A DNA stretch of 64,000 nucleotides. Origin: Ruminococcus gauvreauii (GTDB lineage Bacteria > Bacillota > Clostridia > Lachnospirales > Lachnospiraceae). The notes beneath the pieces are model-generated. The model saw only the letters and a program-made list of their open reading frames with translations. It made no database searches and was not told the DNA's origin. Positions within the stretch are counted from its first letter, which is position 1. Every line of letters begins with the position of its first letter. This document shows, one piece after another, positions 36,393 to 45,474 of this stretch. Location of the stretch: positions 620,001-684,000 of the forward strand of contig NZ_CP102290.1 of NCBI RefSeq assembly GCF_025151995.1, written 5' to 3'. A program made the translations under genes and the position numbers.

Positions 36393-37403
36393 CTACTTAT
36401 AGAATTCCGGGCACTCTTCAAGCACAATCTTCTGTTTTGTCTGTGTATCTCTCGCAATCGATGCTGTAGATGCAGTCACCTGTCCTACGTAACCATCCCA
36501 GGACGTAGGTCCGTCAACTCTGTTTTCCTTGCACGCATTGATCCATGCCTGGAATTCAATGTTGTAAGCGTCGATAAAGCGCTCCGACCAGTCCTTACAG
36601 ATCGGTGTCACACGGGATGCGTTTGTTCTGATCATCGCATTTGCCGGCTCCGGAAGATTCAGTGTTCCGTCCTCACAGCAAACTTCGCATTTGATGTCAT
36701 ATCCGTAGCCGCATTTCACAAACGCCTCGACGTCAATTCTGACCCCGGATTTTGTGGTCAGGTACATGATCTGCGGGTCTCTTAAAATTTCCGTTGATTT
36801 TCTGGATGCCTTCGGGAATACCACTTCAACTTCATCGTATTCTTCACCGAGCAGCCATCTCATCACATCGATCTCATGGATCATCGTGTTCTCAACAGAC
36901 ATGGCTGTCGTCGTATAATCCGGGCACGTCGCATTTCTGTGGCAGCAGTGTACCATCAGCGCATCGCCGAACTCACCGGAATCCAGCATTTTTTTCAGCT
37001 GATTGTATCCCGGATCATAACGTCTCATAAAACCAACCTGAACCAGATGTTTACCGCCTGCCATCTCCGCCTCCATGATCCGTTTGCACGCATCGGCTTT
37101 CGGTGCCAGCGGTTTCTCGCAGAGAACAAATTTTCCTGCTTTCACTGCGGCAGTTACGTATTTCTCATGGAACTCATCGATCGTGGTAACAACAACAGCA
37201 TCCACTTCATCAGAAGCGATCATTTCTTCTCCGTCTTCAAAGAATTTGCAGCCGTATTTTTCAGCTACGCTTGTTCCGAACTCCACATTGACATCAGAGC
37301 AGGCAACTGCACGTGCTCCCTGCAGGGTATTGTTGATTCTCTCAATATGTGTCCTTCCGATGGCGCCTGTTCCGACAACCCCGACTCTTAATACATCACT
37401 CAT
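36393..37403 (-). CDS. iolG: Gfo/Idh/MocA oxidoreductase, inositol 2-dehydrogenase-like
   Basis: A 336-residue NAD(P)-dependent oxidoreductase: Rossmann motif VGVVGTGAIGRTH, the EKPLA motif (about residue 97), NTMIHEIDVMRWLLGEEYDEV with the catalytic His/Asp positions and a YDPGYNQLKK region. These match IolG, which oxidises myo-inositol (or a related cyclitol or sugar) to the 2-keto form. A TATAAT box lies at 37471-37476 upstream. Head of the iolG-isomerase-iolH trio. Confidence 0.85.
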   Translation of the reverse strand: MSDVLRVGVVGTGAIGRTHIERINNTLQGARAVACSDVNVEFGTSVAEKYGCKFFEDGEEMIASDEVDAVVVTTIDEFHEKYVTAAVKAGKFVLCEKPLAPKADACKRIMEAEMAGGKHLVQVGFMRRYDPGYNQLKKMLDSGEFGDALMVHCCHRNATCPDYTTTAMSVENTMIHEIDVMRWLLGEEYDEVEVVFPKASRKSTEILRDPQIMYLTTKSGVRIDVEAFVKCGYGYDIKCEVCCEDGTLNLPEPANAMIRTNASRVTPICKDWSERFIDAYNIEFQAWINACKENRVDGPTSWDGYVGQVTASTASIARDTQTKQKIVLEECPEFYK

Positions 37404-37548
37404 GTTTTTGCTTCCTTTCTGCTTTCATGTTTTTCTTAAAAGAACAGCACTTCACCATTCTGTTAGGCATATTATACCATGCTTTTTTTTATTAAAACAT
37501 CACATTTCAATAAAAAGATAGCACAAATTAATTTTTTTATTTATCCAA

Positions 37549-38874
37549 TCAGTATGCTCTTTCCAGTTCTTCCCGGGCAATCTCCACCCAGCGGATAACC
37601 TGTTCCGGCTTATTGCTGATCGTATGCAGATCTTTCAGCACGACCTCCACATGATTCTGATTTTCCCTGGTCTTCTCGTACATTCTGCGTAGTTCTGTAC
37701 GGATCACATCTTCATTCATATCTGGAACTGTGACGTGTGCTGAATTCGCCTTATAGGAGTATACATAGTCATCTTTCAGGTACTCAGACATTTTCGCCAT
37801 GTCTGACCACTGTGAGACAGATATCCTCCGCATATTCGGAATCTGGCTGATCCACTGCCATTTTGTATCAATGCCTTCACAGCAGGCATAACAATTCAGT
37901 CCAAATAACTCCGCAGCCTGTTTATGATACGGATAGATGAACTCGCTAAACATTTCCGGGGAAATATCCCCACATTCCTGCGCCTCACACAGTCCCCACA
38001 TGGACTTTAAGGTCACACGGTCCTGATCACTGCCAAGGCTGTCTGTCAGACCAAGTCCTCCTGAGCCAACGAACGTATTGTCCGTATTGCAATACAGCAG
38101 ATTCTGCTCTTCCAAAAACTGAAGCTTTTTGATATATCCGTTTGTCAGTTTCGTAAAGATCTCATGTACTTTTTCCGGAAAATCATAGAAATCATACATC
38201 AGACCGTCCAGTCCACGGAAATTTGCGTAAGCAAGCGCGATATGAGATGACCAGAACCACCAGGTACGCATTTTCACTTCCACGATACCATCAAAAATCT
38301 CACGTGCCAGCTCCAATGCGGCGTTTGTTGCCTTCTCATCTACGATAACAACCGGATCTTCGATGCTTTTTTCCACATCCATCGCTTCAAATTCCTCATC
38401 ATCCATATCTTTCATGGTCGCAACCCAGGAATACGCTTTATTCTTATCATCTTTGTCAATCTCCGTCTTGTTTTCACCAATACCCCATTCCGTGTTCACT
38501 GCTCTGTGCGGAAGGTAAAATACCGGAGTCAACGGCTTATCATCCTTCAACTGTGTTGCCCAGAATATTTCCTTTCGAAACCACATCTCCCAGTCCTGTG
38601 CCATATAGCCTTCACATTTGATATCACGGTCAAATCGGACTGCCTCGTTCCAGCCGTTTTCCATATCAACCAGCAGCAGCGGTCTGGTAGGCTTCAGATC
38701 ATTGTGATCTTTCCACAACCTGATTTTTTCTTCCTCCTGTGGTCTGTCACACAACGCACGGAATTCTTTTGCCAGATCTTGAAGAATTCTTTTGTCTTTC
38801 TCCGAAACCTTTACTTCCTCAATCGGCCATCCTTCCGTAATCCAGTTCCCCCAATATCCTTTGTCAATTCTCAT
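37549..38874 (-). CDS. UroD/MtaA-superfamily protein, copy 1 (putative methyltransferase)
   Basis: A 441-residue protein of the uroporphyrinogen-decarboxylase/cobalamin methyltransferase fold. The usual N-terminal UroD start motif is replaced. A CCE motif (C331, C332, E333) and a C-terminal VVLKDLHTISNKPEQ with H417 mark the probable metal site, and the GGLGLTDSL loop is kept. It is not a haem-biosynthetic UroD. The ATG at 38874 follows GGAGGT. It is divergent from an AraC-COG0523 pair and upstream of the iol-like trio, suggesting sugar or cyclitol catabolism. The actual reaction is unknown. Confidence 0.75.
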   Translation of the reverse strand: MRIDKGYWGNWITEGWPIEEVKVSEKDKRILQDLAKEFRALCDRPQEEEKIRLWKDHNDLKPTRPLLLVDMENGWNEAVRFDRDIKCEGYMAQDWEMWFRKEIFWATQLKDDKPLTPVFYLPHRAVNTEWGIGENKTEIDKDDKNKAYSWVATMKDMDDEEFEAMDVEKSIEDPVVIVDEKATNAALELAREIFDGIVEVKMRTWWFWSSHIALAYANFRGLDGLMYDFYDFPEKVHEIFTKLTNGYIKKLQFLEEQNLLYCNTDNTFVGSGGLGLTDSLGSDQDRVTLKSMWGLCEAQECGDISPEMFSEFIYPYHKQAAELFGLNCYACCEGIDTKWQWISQIPNMRRISVSQWSDMAKMSEYLKDDYVYSYKANSAHVTVPDMNEDVIRTELRRMYEKTRENQNHVEVVLKDLHTISNKPEQVIRWVEIAREELERAY

Positions 38875-38998
38875 GCGATCAACCTCCAACATTTGATATT
38901 TTTTCGTATTATTGCTTTGATGACTGTAGTGTATCACTCATCACATTTTTTCGTGAGAACAAAGAAGGGGATTTTTAGCACATTTCGACTTTTTTTAC

Positions 38999-39027
38999 TT
39001 TACATTTATGCTTGCATATATTAAAAT
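38999..39027 (+). promoter_or_regulatory. Promoter of the AraC-COG0523 pair
   Basis: TTTACA (38999-39004), 17-nt spacer, TAAAAT (39022-39027), followed by AAAGGAGGG before the ATG at 39052. Confidence 0.6.
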
Positions 39028-39051
39028 AGACCTCAAAGGAGGGTTTACTAT

Positions 39052-40038
39052 ATGGGAATATATTATGATTTTCCTTCCTCCGATACTTCTTCTATAGCTG
39101 TTGCTTTCGAGCAGTATCGGAATCCGGAGGAAGTGGAACTTCACATGCATCACCATTATGAGTTTACTCTTGTAAACCGAGGAACCTGTATTCACAGATT
39201 TCGGGGTGTCGAGGTTCCTCTGATCGCCGGTGATGTTTTTCTGATTCCTCCGGATGAAGAGCATGGGTATCTGCTGGATTCCAACTCAGCAATTACCAAC
39301 TGCTATTTTTTTCCGGAACGTCTGGGACAATTTTCCGAGTATGTTAAAAACGGTACATTTCAACAGTCGGAAATCCCATTTGGTCTGGAGGATATCAAAA
39401 ATCAATGGGACAGCTTGCTTTCCACGATTACTCTGCGCAGCGGAACTATTTCTGAGGAACCTCTTCTGGTCACTGACAATATGACAAAACAGGGGGTACT
39501 GCATCTCGCACCTGCAGAAGCTATGGATGTTGAATCTCTTCTTATAAGAATTCATGAAGAACATCTGAATCTCCAGTATGATTCAGAGTATATGAAATCT
39601 GCAATCCTTCAGATGATACTCGTCATATTCAAACGTGCCAAAAACAATCAGCCGCAAAAACTGCCAAAACAGCCGGAACGAAAGAAACAGATGATCATTG
39701 ACTCTTTGATTTTTCTCGAGAATCATTATCCCGAGGCACTTACCGTCAGTGATATTGCTGCCGCTTCTTCACTCTCCGAGAGCTATTTTCGGAATATATT
39801 CAAAGAAGTCACGGGTCTGGCGCCTCTTGATTACCTGAACAGGATCCGTGTAATCAAGGCTCTCGAATACCTGCAAAGTGAAGATCTTCCCATCTCCGAA
39901 GCTGCCGCCAAAGTAGGTATCATTGACTCTAATTATTTTACGAGGCTGTTCAAAAAAGTTATGGGATACCCTCCGCGGTATTTCAAAAAAATACCGCAGC
40001 AAACAGTAGAACACGCAACCAGTGAAAGGAAAGGATGA
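39052..40038 (+). CDS. AraC family transcriptional regulator
   Basis: A 328-residue regulator: N-terminal cupin-like sensor domain (HMHHHYEFTLVNRG with a His cluster at ~32-35; FLIPPDEEHGY) and two C-terminal helix-turn-helices (TVSDIAAASSLSESYFRNIFKEV and PISEAAAKVGIIDSNYFTRLFKKVMGY). It is divergent from UroD-like copy 1, which it probably controls, and 9 nt ahead of the COG0523 gene. Confidence 0.93.
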   Translation: MGIYYDFPSSDTSSIAVAFEQYRNPEEVELHMHHHYEFTLVNRGTCIHRFRGVEVPLIAGDVFLIPPDEEHGYLLDSNSAITNCYFFPERLGQFSEYVKNGTFQQSEIPFGLEDIKNQWDSLLSTITLRSGTISEEPLLVTDNMTKQGVLHLAPAEAMDVESLLIRIHEEHLNLQYDSEYMKSAILQMILVIFKRAKNNQPQKLPKQPERKKQMIIDSLIFLENHYPEALTVSDIAAASSLSESYFRNIFKEVTGLAPLDYLNRIRVIKALEYLQSEDLPISEAAAKVGIIDSNYFTRLFKKVMGYPPRYFKKIPQQTVEHATSERKG

Positions 40039-40047
40039 GGTAACAAC

Positions 40048-40986
40048 ATGGTCAAGGTAGATTTAATCACCGGTTTTCTGGGCGCCGGTAAAACAACATT
40101 TATCCGGAAATACGCCGATTATTTTATCAGAAAGGGGCAGAAAATCAATATTATTGAGAATGAATTCGGCAACGTCAGCGTTGATTCCATTATCCTGAAG
40201 GATGAAGCATGCGATATCACCCAGCTGTCCGGAGGCTGTATGTGCTGTACCGCCAAGGTAGCATTCCAGAATATGCTGCTCGATATGTCCGCCGGGGGAT
40301 ATGACCGCATCCTCGTCGAACCATCCGGTATCTATGATGTCGATGAATTCTTTGAAATCATGCTGACGGAACCGGTGAAAGACTGCTGTGAAATCGGCAG
40401 CATCCTGACGATCGCCGATGCGCGTTTCGATGATAAGCTCTCCGACGAAGCGCAATACATCATGTTCTCGCAACTTCTCTGTACCGGTAAGCTCATTATG
40501 AGTAAAACCCAGACTGCAGACGAGGCGATGCAGAACGCAACCCTTCACAGGCTTAACCAGATCATAAAGGACCGCGGAAGCAGCCGCGTCTTCGGCGATG
40601 ACGTCTGCCGGAAAGACTGGGATGATCTCACGGATGATGATTTCGAATCTTTCGCATCCTGCGGCTATCAGCTGATCGAGCACGAACGGGAATTCATGCA
40701 GCACGGTCGCGTCTTTGCGGCAAGGGTTATGGCGCATCTCTGTGCAGGTGAAAACGACCTGAGAGAGCGCATTCAAAAGCTGTTGTCTGATCCCTCCTAC
40801 GGAAACATTCTCCGTGTCAAGGGGCATATCGCCGATACAGACGGCAACTGGTACGAGATCAACTGTTCTCTGGATGGTTTCTATATCAGACCGTCCAATG
40901 TCAAAAAAGGGCTGTTCATCGTCATCGGCCAGGACCTTGAGGAAGACGCCGTGCAGAATGCATTTATTCCGCGCGGGAGGAAGTAA
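40048..40986 (+). CDS. COG0523 (CobW/P47K) metal-chaperone GTPase
   Basis: A 312-residue GTPase: Walker A GFLGAGKTT (9-17), the metal-binding CxCC motif C64-M-C66-C67, switch VEPSGIYDVDE and a C-terminal CobW-like domain. COG0523 proteins hand metals, or help insert metallocofactors, to client enzymes. Its place behind an AraC gene and beside UroD-like enzymes with apparent metal sites suggests they are clients (inference). The SKTQ motif serves as guanine-specificity element. Confidence 0.9.
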   Translation: MVKVDLITGFLGAGKTTFIRKYADYFIRKGQKINIIENEFGNVSVDSIILKDEACDITQLSGGCMCCTAKVAFQNMLLDMSAGGYDRILVEPSGIYDVDEFFEIMLTEPVKDCCEIGSILTIADARFDDKLSDEAQYIMFSQLLCTGKLIMSKTQTADEAMQNATLHRLNQIIKDRGSSRVFGDDVCRKDWDDLTDDDFESFASCGYQLIEHEREFMQHGRVFAARVMAHLCAGENDLRERIQKLLSDPSYGNILRVKGHIADTDGNWYEINCSLDGFYIRPSNVKKGLFIVIGQDLEEDAVQNAFIPRGRK

Positions 40987-41012
40987 CCGGATATTTTGCC
41001 GCCGTGCGGAAA

Positions 41013-41804
41013 TTACAACAATGTTTTTCCGCCGGCGATCGTTACTGTGACTCCCGATATGTAGTTTGCGCGTCCTCCTGCGAGGAATGCCATAAGGTCT
41101 GCCACTTCTTCAGGTTCCGACATTCTGCCCATTGGCACTGCATCAGTCAGTGTTTTTTCATACTCTTCAGGTGTCATCCCTTCCAGATGTGCGCGTTTTT
41201 GAAATACTTCCTGAACCATTTCTGTATTAACATATCCCGGACAAACAGCGGCAACTGATATTCCATGTTCTGCATATTCCAGTCCCAGTACCTGGGTCAG
41301 TGAGTTGATACCTGCTTTCGAAATGGAGTATGCCCCATTTCCATATTCTCCAATTTTAGATGCCTGGGAAGAAATAGAAACAATATTGCCCTGCTTCTTA
41401 CCGGCTGTCAACAACTGTTTTGCAAATAACTGGCTCAGGTACCAGATTGCCTTGAGATTCACTCCCATTACCCGTTCCCAATCAGCAGGCGTCACATCGA
41501 TCAAACATTTTGACACTGTGATCCCTGCACAGTTTGCCAGAACATCTACTGATCCGACCGTGCCATTCACTTCTTTCATGAGTTTCTCGCATTGCTGTAT
41601 ATCAGAGAGATCTGCCGCAAAAGCCCAGGTTCTGCACCCATACAGCCCGGAAATTTCTTGTGCTGCTGATTTCAGAACCTCTTTACTGATATCCACCATG
41701 ATAACATCTGCACCGTATTCCGCAAATTTTTTCGCACATGCCTTTCCAATTCCACGGGCGGCACCGGTGACCAGGCATATTCTTCCCAGATAATTTTCGT
41801 TCAT
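41013..41804 (-). CDS. Short-chain dehydrogenase/reductase
   Basis: A 263-residue SDR: TGAARGIGKA (13-22), NCAG (91-94, in place of the common NNAG), active-site S145/S146, Y159 and K163 (YSISK), and the C-terminal YISGVTVTIAGG. It probably oxidises or reduces a sugar, polyol or keto intermediate. It is divergent from the AraC gene at 41907, its likely regulator, and starts behind AAGGAG. Confidence 0.88.
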   Translation of the reverse strand: MNENYLGRICLVTGAARGIGKACAKKFAEYGADVIMVDISKEVLKSAAQEISGLYGCRTWAFAADLSDIQQCEKLMKEVNGTVGSVDVLANCAGITVSKCLIDVTPADWERVMGVNLKAIWYLSQLFAKQLLTAGKKQGNIVSISSQASKIGEYGNGAYSISKAGINSLTQVLGLEYAEHGISVAAVCPGYVNTEMVQEVFQKRAHLEGMTPEEYEKTLTDAVPMGRMSEPEEVADLMAFLAGGRANYISGVTVTIAGGKTLL

Positions 41805-41906
41805 TATAAAAATCTCCTTTTCATTATTATCGTTTCATTGTTCGCAGCATTGTTATGTGTTAGTATATATTTAGAATTATTTTCTATTTACCAGGAGATA
41901 TCGACT

Positions 41907-42752
41907 ATGCATATTTTAGAAGATGGCATCATGGAGCCGTCCAGGATTTATTTTTTACTCCCTTCCGATTTTGCCCTGCACACTCTTTACAGCCTGCAGC
42001 ATATCGGTATATTTCACTGTAATTCAAGTTATGAAGCGACACACCCGTACTGGGAATCTGTCCTTCTCATCTTTGTGGATGACGGCCGTCTGGAAATATC
42101 GTTTGACGACCAGCTTTTTGTTGCCGGCAAAAATGACATTGTCATGATTGACTGCCGGGAAAATCACAGTTATCGGGCACTGGAAAATCTTAAATTTCGC
42201 TTTTTCCACTTTACCGGTCCCGGTTCCGCTTCGTATACGGAACTTATCTATCAGCTTTACTCCGGTCCACTTATCCGAAACTATACGAATGCTGTGATAA
42301 ATACTACATTTCAAAATCTGCTGCGTCTCGCACAGGCACAGGCTAATATTCAAAATGAGCACCGCATGTCTGTATACCTGCATATCATTCTGTGTGAACT
42401 GGTTGAAAACACATCCGGATCCACAGCAGGCGTCAACGATTACATAGCTGCTGCTGTACGCTATATGGAAGAACACGTGACACAAAATATCTCTCTGGAT
42501 AAACTTGCAGACATTACAAATCTGAACAAGTTCTATTTCTCACGTTGTTTCAAAAAATATATGGGCATGACGCCGCATCAGTATTTTTTGAATATGAAGA
42601 TACAGTATGCAAAGCGCCTGCTGATCACGACTGCAGCATCTGTTGAAGAAATCGCCGTACAATGCGGATTCGATAATACTTCTAATTTCATACGGCTTTT
42701 CAAGCAGCGTGCAGGGATGACTCCTACGGCTTTCCGCAAAATCCCATTTTGA
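41907..42752 (+). CDS. AraC family transcriptional regulator
   Basis: A 281-residue AraC protein: N-terminal ligand domain (VLLIFVDDGRLEISFDDQ; MIDCRENHSY) and two HTHs (SLDKLADITNLNKFYFSRCFKKYMG; SVEEIAVQCGFDNTSNFIRLFKQ). The ATG at 41907 is chosen because AGGAGA lies 9 nt upstream. It resembles the AraC at 48934 in length and ligand-domain motifs. Divergent from the SDR gene. Confidence 0.92.
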   Translation: MHILEDGIMEPSRIYFLLPSDFALHTLYSLQHIGIFHCNSSYEATHPYWESVLLIFVDDGRLEISFDDQLFVAGKNDIVMIDCRENHSYRALENLKFRFFHFTGPGSASYTELIYQLYSGPLIRNYTNAVINTTFQNLLRLAQAQANIQNEHRMSVYLHIILCELVENTSGSTAGVNDYIAAAVRYMEEHVTQNISLDKLADITNLNKFYFSRCFKKYMGMTPHQYFLNMKIQYAKRLLITTAASVEEIAVQCGFDNTSNFIRLFKQRAGMTPTAFRKIPF

Positions 42753-42918
42753 TTTTTTGACAACCGTGCGCTGCATCCCCCCCCCTTTCACCTCATATCT
42801 GACTCTATTCTGCCTTATTTTATACTGTAGTTCAATCTCATATACATAATGAAATATATTCAAAAATTGACTTGATATCTGCGTGATCTGCATCCTGATC
42901 AAATCCTATCGTATGCAG

Positions 42919-42972
42919 GAAAAAAGAGCGGGCCGCAAGGGGTGTCCCCCCCTGCAGCTCGCTCTTTTTTCC
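42919..42972. terminator. Bidirectional terminator
   Basis: AAAAAAGAGCG and CGCTCTTTTTT arms with an inner GC/GC extension lie between the converging AraC (ends 42752) and UroD-like (ends 43012) genes. A run of nine C at 42777-42785 precedes it in an otherwise featureless gap. Confidence 0.8.
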
Positions 42973-43011
42973 TTGTATTAATCTTCATGACGCCAGTCAT
43001 CAAAAATATTC

Positions 43012-44241
43012 TTACGCATTCCAGTTATCAGCGATACACTCTTTCATGATCTCAACACAACGTTTTGCCTTGTCAACATTGTTATGGATCGTATATGCAT
43101 CACGGATTGTGAGTTCAACCGTACAGTCTTTTGCACACTGCAGTGTTTTTGTGATATGTGCACGCCATGCATCTTCATCCAGAACTTCTGAGACGCCGAT
43201 ATAGTTCGGACTCGGCTTTCTCTGATAAATCGTCTTTCTGCCCGCCAGCACTTCACCCATGAATTCCTCATTTGTCCACGGTGAAATAGAAGCTTTTCTC
43301 AGGTTGGTCAGCTGACTCAGACACGGCCACAGGCGCTCCAGAGGATCGCAGCACCCAAAAGATACCAGTCCGAAGCGATCAGCCACTTTCTTATAAGAAT
43401 CCCATACCATGGATTCAAACATTTCCTGAGATACGTTGATTGTCTCCTGAGAATCCATATGCAGCCAGATCTGATTCAGATCAACCGGCCCCTCAGACGG
43501 CAGTTCGTCTGTCAGGCAGATAGAACCCTGATTGCACTCTTCATATCCAGCGGTCGGGTAGAGAAGTCCGCTGTCTCTCCACTCCTCAAAGAATTTCAGA
43601 TAATCATCCGCGAGCTGATTCAGAACCTGAACGAACTCATCCGGATAATCATACAGTGCATAGCACATATTCTGCATGCCCATGATATGTACAAGATCCT
43701 GCGTCAGCCAGCATGTCAGGGATTTACCGACATGTTTAACAGGAAGGATATCGCCGAACGCATCCTCTGCCGCTTTGAAATACTCATTGGTCTCGTCAAC
43801 TTTAATCTTAAATTCTGAAGGTCTGAATTTATCGATTTCTTCGCCGAGTTCTTCCACCTGTTCGGTAAAATGCTGTCCCAGTCCCCCGTCAGACGCCACT
43901 TCTTTCTGCACATCAAAGCCCCATGGCTTCAGGTCCAGATCCCACCATACTCCGAAATACGGTGCCACAACCTTATCGTCGTCCAGAACCTGCATATTAT
44001 AGAAGTTATGCAGCAGGCGCTCCTCGATCCTGCGTGCCATCGGATCCTCGCACTGCATCTGCGGAAACAGTACTTCCTGCGTAAAGTTATCGATTTCCAG
44101 ATGAATCATCGGGCGTTCGCCCTTACATGAATTATGAGCAATCCATTCTTTTGTGCGTTTTACATTCTTATCGCTTTTTGCAATTTCTAACTGTGTGTTC
44201 GCCAGTTCCCTGAGCCGTTCTCTCTCTTTTGGTGATATCAT
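43012..44241 (-). CDS. UroD/MtaA-superfamily protein, copy 2 (putative methyltransferase)
   Basis: A 409-residue protein of the same broad fold and subtype as copy 1. It has GCCD (C297, C298, D299) as the probable metal motif, and IRDAYTIHNN with H386 near the C-terminus. The N-terminal part starts with a coiled Arg/Glu-rich helix (SPKERERLRELANTQ). It is not a haem enzyme. ATG at 44241 follows GAGGG by 8 nt; an earlier ATG is farther from any site. It lies behind an AraC gene on the same strand and near the Na+ symporter. Confidence 0.75.
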   Translation of the reverse strand: MISPKERERLRELANTQLEIAKSDKNVKRTKEWIAHNSCKGERPMIHLEIDNFTQEVLFPQMQCEDPMARRIEERLLHNFYNMQVLDDDKVVAPYFGVWWDLDLKPWGFDVQKEVASDGGLGQHFTEQVEELGEEIDKFRPSEFKIKVDETNEYFKAAEDAFGDILPVKHVGKSLTCWLTQDLVHIMGMQNMCYALYDYPDEFVQVLNQLADDYLKFFEEWRDSGLLYPTAGYEECNQGSICLTDELPSEGPVDLNQIWLHMDSQETINVSQEMFESMVWDSYKKVADRFGLVSFGCCDPLERLWPCLSQLTNLRKASISPWTNEEFMGEVLAGRKTIYQRKPSPNYIGVSEVLDEDAWRAHITKTLQCAKDCTVELTIRDAYTIHNNVDKAKRCVEIMKECIADNWNA

Positions 44242-44377
44242 AACTTCGCCCTCTCTTACATTCACTTTTTTCCCGGTTCTTTCGGTTTTTTCCTCAACCG
44301 TTAAATTTATGATAGTATATTTTCAGGCGTATTCCAATAAAGATTCTGGCCATACAGTTGCAATTTTCTGCTTACAT

Positions 44378-45235
44378 TTACATCGGGAATTCCCGGAATT
44401 TTTTCGGCGACAGGCCATTCTGGGCTGTGAACGTGTTGATAAAATGCGACTCACTGTTGAATCCTACAGAAAGTGCGATTTCCTTGACCGGAAGTGCCGT
44501 AGTCTTCAGCAGATGTTTCGCATCATTCAGGCGTCTTCTGATAATATATTCTTTCGGTGAACTGTTCATGGCCTGGCGAAATTTTCTGGAAAAATGCGAT
44601 TCACTTAAACCCACGTGTTCCGCGATCATTCCCACGGACAGATCCTTTTCCAGATTCTGCCGGATAAAGCTGATCGCCTCCTCGACCACCTGCTCTTTTA
44701 TCTCCTTCGATTCCCGCCCGCTGCCCGTTATGTTTTTACAGAGTTCGATCAGCATCTTATAGATATTCATGGAATCATCGTACTCGGAACAGAATTTTTC
44801 GTATCTGCAGTTGGATATAATTTCCTTAAATGTCCGCTCCATGTGCTCACCATTTTCAAGATGAAACACCGGATGTCCGCAGATATTTTTCGTAATATCA
44901 CTGTGAAACTGTGCAGAGTTGGAACCGTCAAAATGGATCCACAGAAACTCTGTGAAACCGATCGCATGGTATTCATGCGGCAGATGACAATTGATGAATG
45001 CCATATCTCCTTCCCTTGCATGAAACTTCTCCCCCTCTGTCGTCACAGACAGTTTCCCTTTCTTAACATAAAGCAGCAGGTAATTTCCGTAGTCCTGACG
45101 CTCCACCCGATATCCGTAATCGCAGAAAAAATGACCGATCGATGTAAAATAAAACAGTTGGTTCCTGGCCGTAGCCGAAGGTGTAAAAAAATAAAAGTCC
45201 GATCCCGACAGCACGCCTTCCAGTTGGCATAACAT
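44378..45235 (-). CDS. AraC family transcriptional regulator
   Basis: A 285-residue AraC protein: sensor domain (YLLLYVKKGKLSVTTEGEKFHAREGDMAFINCHLPHEYHA) and HTHs (SVGMIAEHVGLSESHFSRKFRQAM; PVKEIALSVGFNSESHFINTFTAQNG). ATG at 45235 follows GGAGGAGGT by 7 nt. It is upstream of UroD-like copy 2 and divergent from the Na+/solute symporter, so it probably controls both. Confidence 0.92.
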   Translation of the reverse strand: MLCQLEGVLSGSDFYFFTPSATARNQLFYFTSIGHFFCDYGYRVERQDYGNYLLLYVKKGKLSVTTEGEKFHAREGDMAFINCHLPHEYHAIGFTEFLWIHFDGSNSAQFHSDITKNICGHPVFHLENGEHMERTFKEIISNCRYEKFCSEYDDSMNIYKMLIELCKNITGSGRESKEIKEQVVEEAISFIRQNLEKDLSVGMIAEHVGLSESHFSRKFRQAMNSSPKEYIIRRRLNDAKHLLKTTALPVKEIALSVGFNSESHFINTFTAQNGLSPKKFREFPM

Positions 45236-45474
45236 AGTCTTACCTCCTCCTCTTATATCTGGTTCCATTTTACCACAAAACATGAGTCTGCAAAACAAGT
45301 ATCATCGCGCTGTTTCTTGCGAATTTCTGCTGTTTCTACAAAAATACAATCATATTTATTTAATAATTTTTCAATTTTCGCAATATTTTACCTTTTTCAA
45401 CCTTTCTATTGACTTAGATAAAATATTAACATATCATAGTTCTTCGAGAGATTATATTAGAGGAGGGATTTATT

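Noticed and set aside
42777..42785. Run of nine C, a possible phase-variation tract
   Set aside because: It lies between a gene end and a terminator, not inside a gene or a promoter, so no switching role can be argued.
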